A stretch of DNA of 64,000 nt from Rugalucina vietnamica (lineage: Eukaryota > Mollusca > Bivalvia > Lucinida > Lucinidae). Below, in pieces: positions 39,651 through 53,936 of this stretch; position 1 is the first letter of the stretch; each line of letters starts with the position of its first letter. Below the pieces are notes generated by a model. It was given only the letters and a program-made list of their open reading frames with translations, did not search any database and was not told the origin of the DNA. A program made the position numbers and the translations under genes. Location of the stretch: assembly GCA_964017185.1 (NCBI GenBank), contig OZ024871.1, forward strand, positions 26,388,488-26,452,487, written 5' to 3'.

Positions 39651-42600
39651 TTGTTGTTGTTCATTTTAGGTATAAACACTAGTTGTGATGGCTTTGATGT
39701 TTTATAAAGATAATATCTTAATATGGTTGATATTTAAACAATGTACCTATTGTGAATATATGCAGCAAGTTCTTTCGGTTGAGGTGACTGCACTTCTTTG
39801 CCTATTTGTCTGTTGTTGTTCATTTTAGGTATAACCATTAGCTGTAATGGCTGTAATGTTTTGTTGAGATGGCAAACCACTACTTGTCATAGTTATAATG
39901 TTTTGAAAAGATAGCATACCCCCAATTTATGTGCTAACATGATTTCCAGGCTAAAACTGTTTAAGTAAGGATAGCATACCCCCCAGCTCCGCTCCGCTCC
40001 GCTGGGGCCCCAATTTATGTGTCTAATCCTTCTTGTTTTCCTTTTGAGATCCAGGATTCCTTTTTTCTGAGTGACTGTGTAAGCCTATCAATTAGCCCGA
40101 ATCGTCTTGATACTATATGGATCAGGTTATTGTGTATAACCTGGTGCGACCCTATGACAAGTGAGCTCACGATAAGAACGAAATGCCTCAACACAAAAAA
40201 CAGCACGAAATGACCTTAATCTAGGTGTTGGTTTTTACTCGCTCGTCTGCTTGTACGGTTTTGACAGATCGGAAAAATGTAAATAAAAGGTAATTTTCAG
40301 AAAAAGAACGAATAACAGAGTCACCCTCAGTAGACAGATGGCATATTTAGTCCAATAAACATCCTCTCCACTACCCTACGTACAGAATGTCCTTTAAAAT
40401 ACTGGTTGTTGGTCTGTCTGTGTTTGTGTCGGCTGGACCTTCATTGTTTGTCACCCTCTGCATTTTTTCTTTTTTACATGCAGATTCCCCTGGCTCATAA
40501 TTTTGCAATTGCTGAATTAAGCCTTCACCATCTTTATTACAGGCACATTCAAAACAATCATAGTTTGACTTATTCTGAATAAACGTCAATCAAGGTTTTA
40601 TCGGAAAACGCAGCTATCCAAACTGCAGATTCCCCTGGCCCATATTTTGTCAAGTGCTGAATTGAACCTCCACCACCTTTTTACAGGCTGATTCCATATT
40701 TTGACAAGACAAAAGTGCTGAATTCATGTCAGTCAAGGTATTATCGGACAAAGGGTATTATCGTACAGAAATGGAAACAGCTATCCTAATTGTAAGTATA
40801 TAGTGTGTATACATATTTGTTGTTTTGTTTTACACAGTTACTTAGATAAGGTGCCTGGTATTGCTAATATAGACAAGAAACTTTAAAGATTTATTATTTC
40901 ATGCAATTGAATGAATTTAATCATTCGCAATACTGCTTGGGTTATGATAAATAGCACTGACATGGAATGGCTCGAAGGTTCCGCGGTTAATCAATTGATG
41001 AGAGACACTCGTAGAAATATGGATGATTTCAATTGCATCACAATGTAACAATATAAAATAGAGATAAAAGGCAAAGCATGGTAAATGATGGTTTCGATGG
41101 GTAGCACCTGTAGGAGGTAACAGTACTTCCACAGGAGCTAGACATGGAAAGGATCATTGCAAAATGAGTTTTACCTGTAATACAATATAATTATACATTA
41201 ACATTCACATCCAATTATATATAAAATATAGTAGGCCTTTTGGACAAACTAACAAATAAATTATGCTAGGTTATTAATCACATAGCTATCCTTTCTCCGA
41301 GGGTTCACTAGTGGCAAATGCATTCAAGGTGAAGGCGTTCTGGGATATAACGTAGTTTTATTTCAGGACGGGTGGTCCCAACTCCACACGGTGGCTATGA
41401 TGACAAACCGATACCAGTATTACATACAACAAATATGTAACGGCTCCACTGGTATTAAGAAAATTTCTCACCTTTCGGACACTCAAGCAAAAACGCATAC
41501 AGGATGTGAATGTGATGTCTTCCCCACCCAACCCCAAATTTCAGCACAGGAAGAAATTTATGGAAATAATTACATAAAAGATACTCAAAAGAAAACTCAG
41601 TTTTTGGACAAAATTCTTTGAGATTACATATAACCTTTCATTTGACACATTTAATTGAAGAGTTTGTTCTAAAAGGAGCATACTAGGATAGAAAAGGTTC
41701 CAAAAGCACTTTAGGCAAATATTTATATAAAGCGATAAATGTAAAAGAAGATGCTATTCAATTTCGACTATACACAGTAAAATAACAAAAATAGACAATG
41801 CATCTTCAAATGGAATTTGGAACCTTAGAATGAGTATCAATTTTTCGGTATAAAATGTAAAGAAATACCTTCCTGTTCTGAAATGATCAAGATGCATGAT
41901 ACATGCATATTACCACTATGTGATGTCTGTATTATATGAGTAATGGATGATGTCACAGTTGTTCAAAATGATATAAGATGTACTTTGTATGATAATATGG
42001 ATACATATTGGCATACCTATATAGTCATGTAATGAACTTATTTTTACTATGCAATGTGTATGGTACAATAATATGTACTAAATGATTCTGCACAGGTTAA
42101 TTGATAATTGGTATCTAGTAGAATTTCGTGTGCCATGGTTACTGTATTATTTAGTAGTTGTTATGATTTAATACATATGATCTCATGATGGTTGTTTTGA
42201 TCTCAGTGTCATGGTCTTTTAAAAGTTGTAGATGTATAATACATGTATAACTAATTTAATATGCTTTGTGGATCATATCAAATATGTAAAGTTTTAGTAG
42301 ATATAGATACTAAACACAACCATAATATTGTCATGATCTGAATCATAGTGATGTATATATGATACATTGATTGAAAATAGGCCATAAGTAGGATATACCT
42401 ACCATACAGGGTTAAACAATATAGTTTCGGAATGTAATAATACAAATGATCTTAAAATACAGATGGAGCTTACATCTGAATACACTAAATTTCAAAATAT
42501 AGGCACAACTTTCACATATTAATAATAAAAAAAATGCCAAAACCTTTTGAAAGTTTAACTAAACATTTTAAATGTATGCAGGTTTTCAATAAGTTATAGA

Positions 42601-42970
42601 TAATCAACTGAATTTTGTTTCAACAGCAGTGGTTTGTAAATAATACCACACTTTCAACTTTCATCATGACCTCACGAGCCGAAGGCTTTTGTACAGATGG
42701 TAATAAATTTAATTATCAAACTTTTTTTAAAAAATACACAATAGTATAGTATTGAACCCTGTATGGCTAGGGATATAGTGTAGAAATTATATGAATGGAT
42801 ATGTTATATATATGTCAAATAAAATTTTAAAGAACCTTATTAGTTTACAATTCTGTTCACATAAATATAATTACAACATCCTGTTCAGAGATAATTAAAT
42901 AGGACACCAACATTGTATTTATATAAATAGTACTTGTCCTGAACTATTTGTGATAAATATACATAATATA

Positions 42971-43362
42971 CGGACCTTATGACATACTGAGCACACTAGG
43001 CGCAGCAAACTACTTGTCACAAGTATATGCTGGAGACCTGAGGGCAAACAAAGTATCCCTCGGTACCGGTCGCTATTACAGATGTACGCTGAGAGAAAAC
43101 TTTGTTTAGTGTTTCCTTTCGCCGGCCCTGCGGTGTCCGATAGGAAGGGTAGAGTGTTGGATGCCTTTGGACCGTCGACAGGTTTCACATAACGTATATT
43201 TAATATACGTAAACCTTTAGGTTTAATATATTGCTGTCAGCTAATCTTATGACCGGGTGCAACTAACACGGTGGACTGACTGCACATTAGGCGCAATACA
43301 CTACCTGTAAAGGTATGTATTGGAGACCTGAGGGCAAACAAAGTATCCCTCGGTACCGGTCA
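42971..43362 (+). ncRNA. Duplicated structured module in the 4,975-bp unit (candidate RNA element)
   Basis: Two modules share an identical 41-bp core (43031-43071 and 43321-43361) and a preceding GCACAYTAGGCGCA. Each has a small hairpin before the core: TACTTG-TCA-CAAGTA in the first, TACCT-GTAA-AGGTA in the second, a T-A to C-G compensatory change. The core itself can pair GAGGG with CCCTC. The second module is closed by TGACCGG...CCGGTCA. A third GACCGGGTGCA occurs at 43578. Function unknown. The minus-strand frame 42919-43188 covers the first module, so a coding explanation is possible though less likely. Confidence 0.45.
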
Positions 43363-43865
43363 AACTCATATAGATGCTGCTGAAAGTCCATCAGCTAATA
43401 TGAATCTTTTCACTGGTAAAATAACTACCATAAATTAATAGTCTGTAATGGCAGGTAGATGGAACCGGTGAAACGATTTACAAATAGCAGCCTCATCACC
43501 AACATACATATATAATTTAGATTATTAGAGGCAATTTAATACAAAAAATGTACAACACCAATACTTGTCAGCTAATCTACAGACCGGGTGCACACTGACA
43601 AATGACGAACAGAAAATAAAAAAACGTCAGTCATGTAACATAATAAAAAATTTCAGTACAGTAACATAAATTGATTTCAGTTCTATCACATATTAAATTC
43701 AAATTTAATATTGTCGCACAGTGTTACTGTACTTCTAAATAAAATAATATGATTCAAAATAATATGCTACTTTACAATCTAGTCAAGTAACATAAATAGA
43801 GTTCAGTACAGTAACACCGATTGGTTTCAAGAATGACACAAAATTTAGACTAAATCATTACTAAT

Positions 43866-46800
43866 TTAAACTGACTCATGATTTAAAAGTTAACGCCATT
43901 ATCCTAGAACAATATGGTATAATATATATGACACACTGGTATTTCGACTATGAATTGGTTTTAAGAATGACGCAAAATTTAGACTTAATCATTACTATAA
44001 ATTTAGACGAAATCATTACCCTAAAATTTAGACTATTATCCTAGAACAATATGGTATAATTTATATGCCACACTATTCATACATGTCACACTGGATTGAC
44101 ATTAAGTTCCCTACCCATAACATAACAATTTTGATGTCATACATACCATACGATACTTCATGTCCCAGACCGATGATCCAACCTTAATAAATAGCACCAT
44201 GGTAAAAACATTCATATGTATCTGTTTTAACTTCCAGTCATGTTGCACAAACTCAGATTTCGTCATATACACAAAAATAGTTACAAACCCACTAATACTT
44301 ATTTTGATTTCAGTCCTATCACACTAGTTAACATCAGTGCTGTAACGCCACAGAGGGTTCAGTCATTTACATTTCCACATTTCCCGACTTACATATCAAT
44401 ACTCTACTAACATACAATGATTTTTTATAATATAAGCAAGTTAACATCAGTGCTGTAACGCCACAGATGGTTCAGTCATGTTACATTTCCCGACTTATAT
44501 ATCAATACTCTACTAACATACAATAAATTTTATAATATAAGCAAGTTCACATCAGTGATGTAACGCCACAGAGGGTTCAGTCATGTTACATTTCCCGACT
44601 TACATATCAATACTCTACTAACATATTGTTGTTGTTCATTTTAGGTATAAACACTAGTTGTGATGGCTTTGATGTTTTATAAAGATAATATCTTAATATG
44701 GTTGATATTTAAACAATGTACCTATTGTGAATATATGCAGCAAGTTCTTTCGGTTGAGGTGACTGCACTTCTTTGCCTATTTGTCTGTTGTTGTTCATTT
44801 TAGGTATAACCATTAGCTGTAATGGCTGTAATGTTTTGTTGAGATGGCAAACCACTACTTGTCATAGTTATAATGTTTTGAAAAGATAGCATACCCCCAA
44901 TTTATGTGCTAACATGATTTCCAGGCTAAAACTGTTTAAGTAAGGATAGCATACCCCCCAGCTCCGCTCCGCTCCGCTGGGGCCCCAATTTATGTGTCTA
45001 ATCCTTCTTGTTTTCCTTTTGAGATCCAGGATTCCTTTTTTCTGAGTGACTGTGTAAGCCTATCAATTAGCCCGAATCGTCTTGATACTATATGGATCAG
45101 GTTATTGTGTATAACCTGGTGCGACCCTATGACAAGTGAGCTCACGATAAGAACGAAATGCCTCAACACAAAAAACAGCACGAAATGACCTTAATCTAGG
45201 TGTTGGTTTTTACTCGCTCGTCTGCTTGTACGGTTTTGACAGATCGGAAAAATGTAAATAAAAGGTAATTTTCAGAAAAAGAACGAATAACAGAGTCACC
45301 CTCAGTAGACAGATGGCATATTTAGTCCAATAAACATCCTCTCCACTACCCTACGTACAGAATGTCCTTTAAAATACTGGTTGTTGGTCTGTCTGTGTTT
45401 GTGTCGGCTGGACCTTCATTGTTTGTCACCCTCTGCATTTTTTCTTTTTTACATGCAGATTCCCCTGGCTCATAATTTTGCAATTGCTGAATTAAGCCTT
45501 CACCATCTTTATTACAGGCACATTCAAAACAATCATAGTTTGACTTATTCTGAATAAACGTCAATCAAGGTTTTATCGGAAAACGCAGCTATCCAAACTG
45601 CAGATTCCCCTGGCCCATATTTTGTCAAGTGCTGAATTGAACCTCCACCACCTTTTTACAGGCTGATTCCATATTTTGACAAGACAAAAGTGCTGAATTC
45701 ATGTCAGTCAAGGTATTATCGGACAAAGGGTATTATCGTACAGAAATGGAAACAGCTATCCTAATTGTAAGTATATAGTGTGTATACATATTTGTTGTTT
45801 TGTTTTACACAGTTACTTAGATAAGGTGCCTGGTATTGCTAATATAGACAAGAAACTTTAAAGATTTATTATTTCATGCAATTGAATGAATTTAATCATT
45901 CGCAATACTGCTTGGGTTATGATAAATAGCACTGACATGGAATGGCTCGAAGGTTCCGCGGTTAATCAATTGATGAGAGACACTCGTAGAAATATGGATG
46001 ATTTCAATTGCATCACAATGTAACAATATAAAATAGAGATAAAAGGCAAAGCATGGTAAATGATGGTTTCGATGGGTAGCACCTGTAGGAGGTAACAGTA
46101 CTTCCACAGGAGCTAGACATGGAAAGGATCATTGCAAAATGAGTTTTACCTGTAATACAATATAATTATACATTAACATTCACATCCAATTATATATAAA
46201 ATATAGTAGGCCTTTTGGACAAACTAACAAATAAATTATGCTAGGTTATTAATCACATAGCTATCCTTTCTCCGAGGGTTCACTAGTGGCAAATGCATTC
46301 AAGGTGAAGGCGTTCTGGGATATAACGTAGTTTTATTTCAGGACGGGTGGTCCCAACTCCACACGGTGGCTATGATGACAAACCGATACCAGTATTACAT
46401 ACAACAAATATGTAACGGCTCCACTGGTATTAAGAAAATTTCTCACCTTTCGGACACTCAAGCAAAAACGCATACAGGATGTGAATGTGATGTCTTCCCC
46501 ACCCAACCCCAAATTTCAGCACAGGAAGAAATTTATGGAAATAATTACATAAAAGATACTCAAAAGAAAACTCAGTTTTTGGACAAAATTCTTTGAGATT
46601 ACATATAACCTTTCATTTGACACATTTAATTGAAGAGTTTGTTCTAAAAGGAGCATACTAGGATAGAAAAGGTTCCAAAAGCACTTTAGGCAAATATTTA
46701 TATAAAGCGATAAATGTAAAAGAAGATGCTATTCAATTTCGACTATACACAGTAAAATAACAAAAATAGACAATGCATCTTCAAATGGAATTTGGAACCT

Positions 46801-48840
46801 TAGAATGAGTATCAATTTTTCGGTATAAAATGTAAAGAAATACCTTCCTGTTCTGAAATGATCAAGATGCATGATACATGCATATTACCACTATGTGATG
46901 TCTGTATTATATGAGTAATGGATGATGTCACAGTTGTTCAAAATGATATAAGATGTACTTTGTATGATAATATGGATACATATTGGCATACCTATATAGT
47001 CATGTAATGAACTTATTTTTACTATGCAATGTGTATGGTACAATAATATGTACTAAATGATTCTGCACAGGTTAATTGATAATTGGTATCTAGTAGAATT
47101 TCGTGTGCCATGGTTACTGTATTATTTAGTAGTTGTTATGATTTAATACATATGATCTCATGATGGTTGTTTTGATCTCAGTGTCATGGTCTTTTAAAAG
47201 TTGTAGATGTATAATACATGTATAACTAATTTAATATGCTTTGTGGATCATATCAAATATGTAAAGTTTTAGTAGATATAGATACTAAACACAACCATAA
47301 TATTGTCATGATCTGAATCATAGTGATGTATATATGATACATTGATTGAAAATAGGCCATAAGTAGGATATACCTACCATACAGGGTTAAACAATATAGT
47401 TTCGGAATGTAATAATACAAATGATCTTAAAATACAGATGGAGCTTACATCTGAATACACTAAATTTCAAAATATAGGCACAACTTTCACATATTAATAA
47501 TAAAAAAAATGCCAAAACCTTTTGAAAGTTTAACTAAACATTTTAAATGTATGCAGGTTTTCAATAAGTTATAGATAATCAACTGAATTTTGTTTCAACA
47601 GCAGTGGTTTGTAAATAATACCACACTTTCAACTTTCATCATGACCTCACGAGCCGAAGGCTTTTGTACAGATGGTAATAAATTTAATTATCAAACTTTT
47701 TTTAAAAAATACACAATAGTATAGTATTGAACCCTGTATGGCTAGGGATATAGTGTAGAAATTATATGAATGGATATGTTATATATATGTCAAATAAAAT
47801 TTTAAAGAACCTTATTAGTTTACAATTCTGTTCACATAAATATAATTACAACATCCTGTTCAGAGATAATTAAATAGGACACCAACATTGTATTTATATA
47901 AATAGTACTTGTCCTGAACTATTTGTGATAAATATACATAATATACGGACCTTATGACATACTGAGCACACTAGGCGCAGCAAACTACTTGTCACAAGTA
48001 TATGCTGGAGACCTGAGGGCAAACAAAGTATCCCTCGGTACCGGTCGCTATTACAGATGTACGCTGAGAGAAAACTTTGTTTAGTGTTTCCTTTCGCCGG
48101 CCCTGCGGTGTCCGATAGGAAGGGTAGAGTGTTGGATGCCTTTGGACCGTCGACAGGTTTCACATAACGTATATTTAATATACGTAAACCTTTAGGTTTA
48201 ATATATTGCTGTCAGCTAATCTTATGACCGGGTGCAACTAACACGGTGGACTGACTGCACATTAGGCGCAATACACTACCTGTAAAGGTATGTATTGGAG
48301 ACCTGAGGGCAAACAAAGTATCCCTCGGTACCGGTCAAACTCATATAGATGCTGCTGAAAGTCCATCAGCTAATATGAATCTTTTCACTGGTAAAATAAC
48401 TACCATAAATTAATAGTCTGTAATGGCAGGTAGATGGAACCGGTGAAACGATTTACAAATAGCAGCCTCATCACCAACATACATATATAATTTAGATTAT
48501 TAGAGGCAATTTAATACAAAAAATGTACAACACCAATACTTGTCAGCTAATCTACAGACCGGGTGCACACTGACAAATGACGAACAGAAAATAAAAAAAC
48601 GTCAGTCATGTAACATAATAAAAAATTTCAGTACAGTAACATAAATTGATTTCAGTTCTATCACATATTAAATTCAAATTTAATATTGTCGCACAGTGTT
48701 ACTGTACTTCTAAATAAAATAATATGATTCAAAATAATATGCTATTTTACAATCTAGTCAAGTAACATAAATAGAGTTCAGTACAGTAACACCGATTGGT
48801 TTCAAGAATGACACAAAATTTAGACTAAATCATTACTAAT
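43866..48840 (+). repeat. 4,975-bp tandem unit, copy 2
   Basis: Same length as copy 1. Differences seen by eye include a C-to-T at 39475/44450, G-to-C in TATGGCACACT/TATGCCACACT (44067), and AATATATAT for AATTTATAT (near 43921). Confidence 0.95.
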
Positions 48841-51800
48841 TTAAACTGACTCATGATTTAAAAGTTAACGCCATTATCCTAGAACAATATGGTATAATTT
48901 ATATGACACACTGGTATTTCGACTATGAATTGGTTTTAAGAATGACGCAAAATTTAGACTTAATCATTACTATAAATTTAGACGAAATCATTACCCTAAA
49001 ATTTAGACTATTATCCTAGAACAATATGGTATAATTTATATGGCACACTATTCATACATGTCACACTGGATTGACATTAAGTTCCCTACCCATAACATAA
49101 CAATTTTGATGTCATACATACCATACGATACTTCATGTCCCAGACCGATGATCCAACCTTAATAAATAGCACCATGGTAAAAACATTCATATGTATCTGT
49201 TTTAACTTCCAGTCATGTTGCACAAACTCAGATTTCGTCATATACACAAAAATAGTTACAAACCCACTAATACTTATTTTGATTTCAGTCCTATCACACT
49301 AGTTAACATCAGTGCTGTAACGCCACAGAGGGTTCAGTCATTTACATTTCCACATTTCCCGACTTACATATCAATACTCTACTAACATACAATGATTTTT
49401 TATAATATAAGCAAGTTAACATCAGTGCTGTAACGCCACAGATGGTTCAGTCATGTTACATTTCCCGACTTATATATCAATACTCTACTAACATACAATA
49501 AATTTTATAATATAAGCAAGTTCACATCAGTGATGTAACGCCACAGAGGGTTCAGTCATGTTACATTTCCCGACTTACATATCAATACTCTACTAACATA
49601 TTGTTGTTGTTCATTTTAGGTATAAACACTAGTTGTGATGGCTTTGATGTTTTATAAAGATAATATCTTAATATGGTTGATATTTAAACAATGTACCTAT
49701 TGTGAATATATGCAGCAAGTTCTTTCGGTTGAGGTGACTGCACTTCTTTGCCTATTTGTCTGTTGTTGTTCATTTTAGGTATAACCATTAGCTGTAATGG
49801 CTGTAATGTTTTGTTGAGATGGCAAACCACTACTTGTCATAGTTATAATGTTTTGAAAAGATAGCATACCCCCAATTTATGTGCTAACATGATTTCCAGG
49901 CTAAAACTGTTTAAGTAAGGATAGCATACCCCCCAGCTCCGCTCCGCTCCGCTGGGGCCCCAATTTATGTGTCTAATCCTTCTTGTTTTCCTTTTGAGAT
50001 CCAGGATTCCTTTTTTCTGAGTGACTGTGTAAGCCTATCAATTAGCCCGAATCGTCTTGATACTATATGGATCAGGTTATTGTGTATAACCTGGTGCGAC
50101 CCTATGACAAGTGAGCTCACGATAAGAACGAAATGCCTCAACACAAAAAACAGCACGAAATGACCTTAATCTAGGTGTTGGTTTTTACTCGCTCGTCTGC
50201 TTGTACGGTTTTGACAGATCGGAAAAATGTAAAAGGTAATTTTCAGAAAAAGAACGAATAACAGAGTCACCCTCAGTAGACAGATGGCATATTTAGTCCA
50301 ATAAACATCCTCTCCACTACCCTACGTACAGAATGTCCTTTAAAATACTGGTTGTTGGTCTGTCTGTGTTTGTGTCGGCTGGACCTTCATTGTTTGTCAC
50401 CCTCTGCATTTTTTCTTTTTTACATGCAGATTCCCCTGGCTCATAATTTTGCAATTGCTGAATTAAGCCTTCACCATCTTTATTACAGGCACATTCAAAA
50501 CAATCATAGTTTGACTTATTCTGAATAAACGTCAATCAAGGTTTTATCGGAAAACGCAGCTATCCAAACTGCAGATTCCCCTGGCCCATATTTTGTCAAG
50601 TGCTGAATTGAACCTCCACCACCTTTTTACAGGCTGATTCCATATTTTGACAAGACAAAAGTGCTGAATTCATGTCAGTCAAGGTATTATCGGACAAAGG
50701 GTATTATCGTACAGAAATGGAAACAGCTATCCTAATTGTAAGTATATAGTGTGTATACATATTTGTTGTTTTGTTTTACACAGTTACTTAGATAAGGTGC
50801 CTGGTATTGCTAATATAGACAAGAAACTTTAAAGATTTATTATTTCATGCAATTGAATGAATTTAATCATTCGCAATACTGCTTGGGTTATGATAAATAG
50901 CACTGACATGGAATGGCTCGAAGGTTCCGCGGTTAATCAATTGATGAGAGACACTCGTAGAAATATGGATGATTTCAATTGCATCACAATGTAACAATAT
51001 AAAATAGAGATAAAAGGCAAAGCATGGTAAATGATGGTTTCGATGGGTAGCACCTGTAGGAGGTAACAGTACTTCCACAGGAGCTAGACATGGAAAGGAT
51101 CATTGCAAAATGAGTTTTACCTGTAATACAATATAATTATACATTAACATTCACATCCAATTATATATAAAATATAGTAGGCCTTTTGGACAAACTAACA
51201 AATAAATTATGCTAGGTTATTAATCACATAGCTATCCTTTCTCCGAGGGTTCACTAGTGGCAAATGCATTCAAGGTGAAGGCGTTCTGGGATATAACGTA
51301 GTTTTATTTCAGGACGGGTGGTCCCAACTCCACACGGTGGCTATGATGACAAACCGATACCAGTATTACATACAACAAATATGTAACGGCTCCACTGGTA
51401 TTAAGAAAATTTCTCACCTTTCGGACACTCAAGCAAAAACGCATACAGGATGTGAATGTGATGTCTTCCCCACCCAACCCCAAATTTCAGCACAGGAAGA
51501 AATTTATGGAAATAATTACATAAAAGATACTCAAAAGAAAACTCAGTTTTTGGACAAAATTCTTTGAGATTACATATAACCTTTCATTTGACACATTTAA
51601 TTGAAGAGTTTGTTCTAAAAGGAGCATACTAGGATAGAAAAGGTTCCAAAAGCACTTTAGGCAAATATTTATATAAAGCGATAAATGTAAAAGAAGATGC
51701 TATTCAATTTCGACTATACACAGTAAAATAACAAAAATAGACAATGCATCTTCAAATGGAATTTGGAACCTTAGAATGAGTATCAATTTTTCGGTATAAA

Positions 51801-53493
51801 ATGTAAAGAAATACCTTCCTGTTCTGAAATGATCAAGATGCATGATACGTGCATATTACCACTATGTGATGTCTGTATTATATGAGTAATGGATGATGTC
51901 ACAGTTGTTCAAAATGATATAAGATGTACTTTGTATGATAATATGGATACATATTGGCATACCTATATAGTCATGTAATGAACTTATTTTTACTATGCAA
52001 TGTGTATGGTACAATAATATGTACTAAATGATTCTGCACAGGTTAATTGATAATTGGTATCTAGTAGAATTTCGTGTGCCATGGTTACTGTATTATTTAG
52101 TAGTTGTTATGATTTAATACATATGATCTCGGGTGGTTGTTTTGATCTCAGTGTCATGGTCTTTTAAAAGTTGTAGATGTATAATACATGTATAACTAAT
52201 TTAATATGCTTTGTGGATCATATCAAATATGTAAAGTTTTAGTAGATATAGATACTAAACACAACCATAATATTGTCATGATCTGAATCATAGTGATGTA
52301 TATATGATACATTGATTGAAAATAGGCCATAAGTAGGATATACCTACCATACAGGGTTAAACAATATAGTTTCGGAATGTAATAATACAAATGATCTTAA
52401 AATACAGATGGAGCTTACATCTGAATACACTAAATTTCAAAATATAGGCACAACTTTCACATATTAATAATAAAAAAAATGCCAAAACCTTTTGAAAGTT
52501 TAACTAAACATTTTAAATGTATGCAGGTTTTCAATAAGTTATAGATAATCAACTGAATTTTGTTTCAACAGCAGTGGTTTGTAAATAATACCACACTTTC
52601 AACTTTCATCATGACCTCACGAGCCGAAGGCTTTTGTACAGATGGTAATAAATTTAATTATCAAACTTTTTTTAAAAAATACACAATAGTATAGTATTGA
52701 ACCCTGTATGGCTAGGGATATAGTGTAGAAATTATATGAATGGATATGTTATGTATATGTCAAATAAAATTTTAAAGAACCTTATTAGTTTACAATTCTG
52801 TTCACATAAATATAATTACAACATCCTGTTCAGAGATAATTAAATAGGACACCAACATTGTATTTATATAAATAGTACTTGTCCTGAACTATTTGTGATA
52901 AATATACATAATATACGGACCTTATGACATACTGAGCACACTAGGCGCAGCAAACTACTTGTCACAAGTATATGCTGGAGACCTGAGGGCAAACAAAGTA
53001 TCCCTCGGTACCGGTCGCTATTACAGATGTACGCTGAGAGAAAACTTTGTTTAGTGTTTCCTTTCGCCGGCCCTGCGGTGTCCGATAGGAAGGGTAGAGT
53101 GTTGGATGCCTTTGGACCGTCGACAGGTTTCACATAACGTATATTTAATATACGTAAACCTTTAGGTTTAATATATTGCTGTCAGCTAATCTTATGACCG
53201 GGTGCAACTAACACGGTGGACTGACTGCACATTAGGCGCAATACACTACCTGTAAAGGTATGTATTGGAGACCTGAGGGCAAACAAAGTATCCCTCGGTA
53301 CCGGTCAAACTCATATAGATGCTGCTGAAAGTCCATCAGCTAATATGAATCTTTTCACTGGTAAAATAACTACCATAAATTAATAGTCTGTAATGGCAGG
53401 TAGATGGAACCGGTGAAACGATTTACAAATAGCAGCCTCATCACCAACATACATATATAATTTAGATTATTAGAGGCAATTTAATACAAAAAA
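48841..53493 (+). repeat. 4,975-bp tandem unit, copy 3, truncated
   Basis: Ends abruptly after TTTAATACAAAAAA at 53493, missing the last ~317 bp of the unit. It carries a private 4-bp deletion (AATA-type, near 50232) and a small change GATCTCGGGTGG for GATCTCATGATGG (near 52131). These private changes argue for a real third copy rather than a simple assembly echo. Confidence 0.94.
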
Positions 53494-53559
53494 CGAATAT
53501 GAAAATTCGTAACTATGAAAATTCGTAACTAAGAGATGATGCATAGTTTGAAAAAATCC

Positions 53560-53633
53560 CACTTTCCAGATGGGATTTGAACCCGGACCGTCGGGGTAGA
53601 AATCCATTGCTATAACCACTGAGCCAGAGAGTC
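53560..53633 (-). tRNA. tRNA-like sequence, probably a SINE head or pseudogene
   Basis: Minus strand, 74 nt: box A TGGCTCAGTGG and box B GGGTTCAAATCCC are perfect, the D stem closes (GCTC/TAGC, three pairs), and the acceptor ends pair at five of six positions (ACTCTC with GAAAGT). The anticodon loop TTTCTAC would give UCU, but the anticodon stem has mismatches at both ends. It sits right beside the truncation point of the 4,975-bp array. Confidence 0.5.
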
Positions 53634-53935
53634 GACTCCATGAAGCAGTATGTCAGAGATTTTACTTATAGGATACAATGTATAGCTGTGCTATTTATTG
53701 AAGCTACGCATCATGTGATCTGCCGACCTAACCTTCCAACCACGGCAGATAATCTCGAATGAATGGGTGGTGCAATGGGACATTACAACAGCTCAATCAA
53801 TTATTTGCGGTTTATTGTTTGAAGTTGTGTTTGTGTAACATTCATTTTAAGAGATGACATTAACTTTCTGAGCAGGAGAATTTGTTCAAAGTTTTCAATA
53901 CCTCGCAATATTTTCGAAACATTGTAGTGGGAATA
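53634..53935. other. Non-genic stretch
   Basis: I see nothing recognisable between the tRNA-like sequence and the retroelement tail. Confidence 0.4.
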
Positions 53936-53936
53936 A

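Larger units (their letters stand above)
38891..43865 (+). repeat. 4,975-bp tandem unit, copy 1
   Basis: The unit starts at TTAAACTGACTCATGATTTA and repeats exactly 4,975 bp later. Copies differ by only a handful of substitutions and short deletions. It has no credible gene. Frames at 40015, 40371, 40917, 41391 and 42919 recur in all copies only because the DNA does. Inside are three ~105-113-bp subrepeats (39352-39650), a GC-rich GGAGCGGAG-type hairpin (39977-40010) and a duplicated ~90-115-bp structured module (42971-43074, 43249-43362). The unit matches nothing else in the window. Confidence 0.95.

Noticed and set aside
38891..43865. 4,975-bp unit as a ribosomal, histone or snRNA gene repeat
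   Set aside because: No conserved rRNA, histone or snRNA sequence is readable on either strand.
38891..43865. 4,975-bp unit as a Helitron or LTR element
   Set aside because: No TC...CTRR ends with a 3' hairpin, no long terminal repeats and no Rep/helicase or RT frame.
40015..53133. Sets of short frames recurring three times (63-89 codons each)
   Set aside because: They recur only because the whole 4,975-bp DNA unit does. Opposite-strand frames overlap (40015/40019), and none has a recognisable motif.
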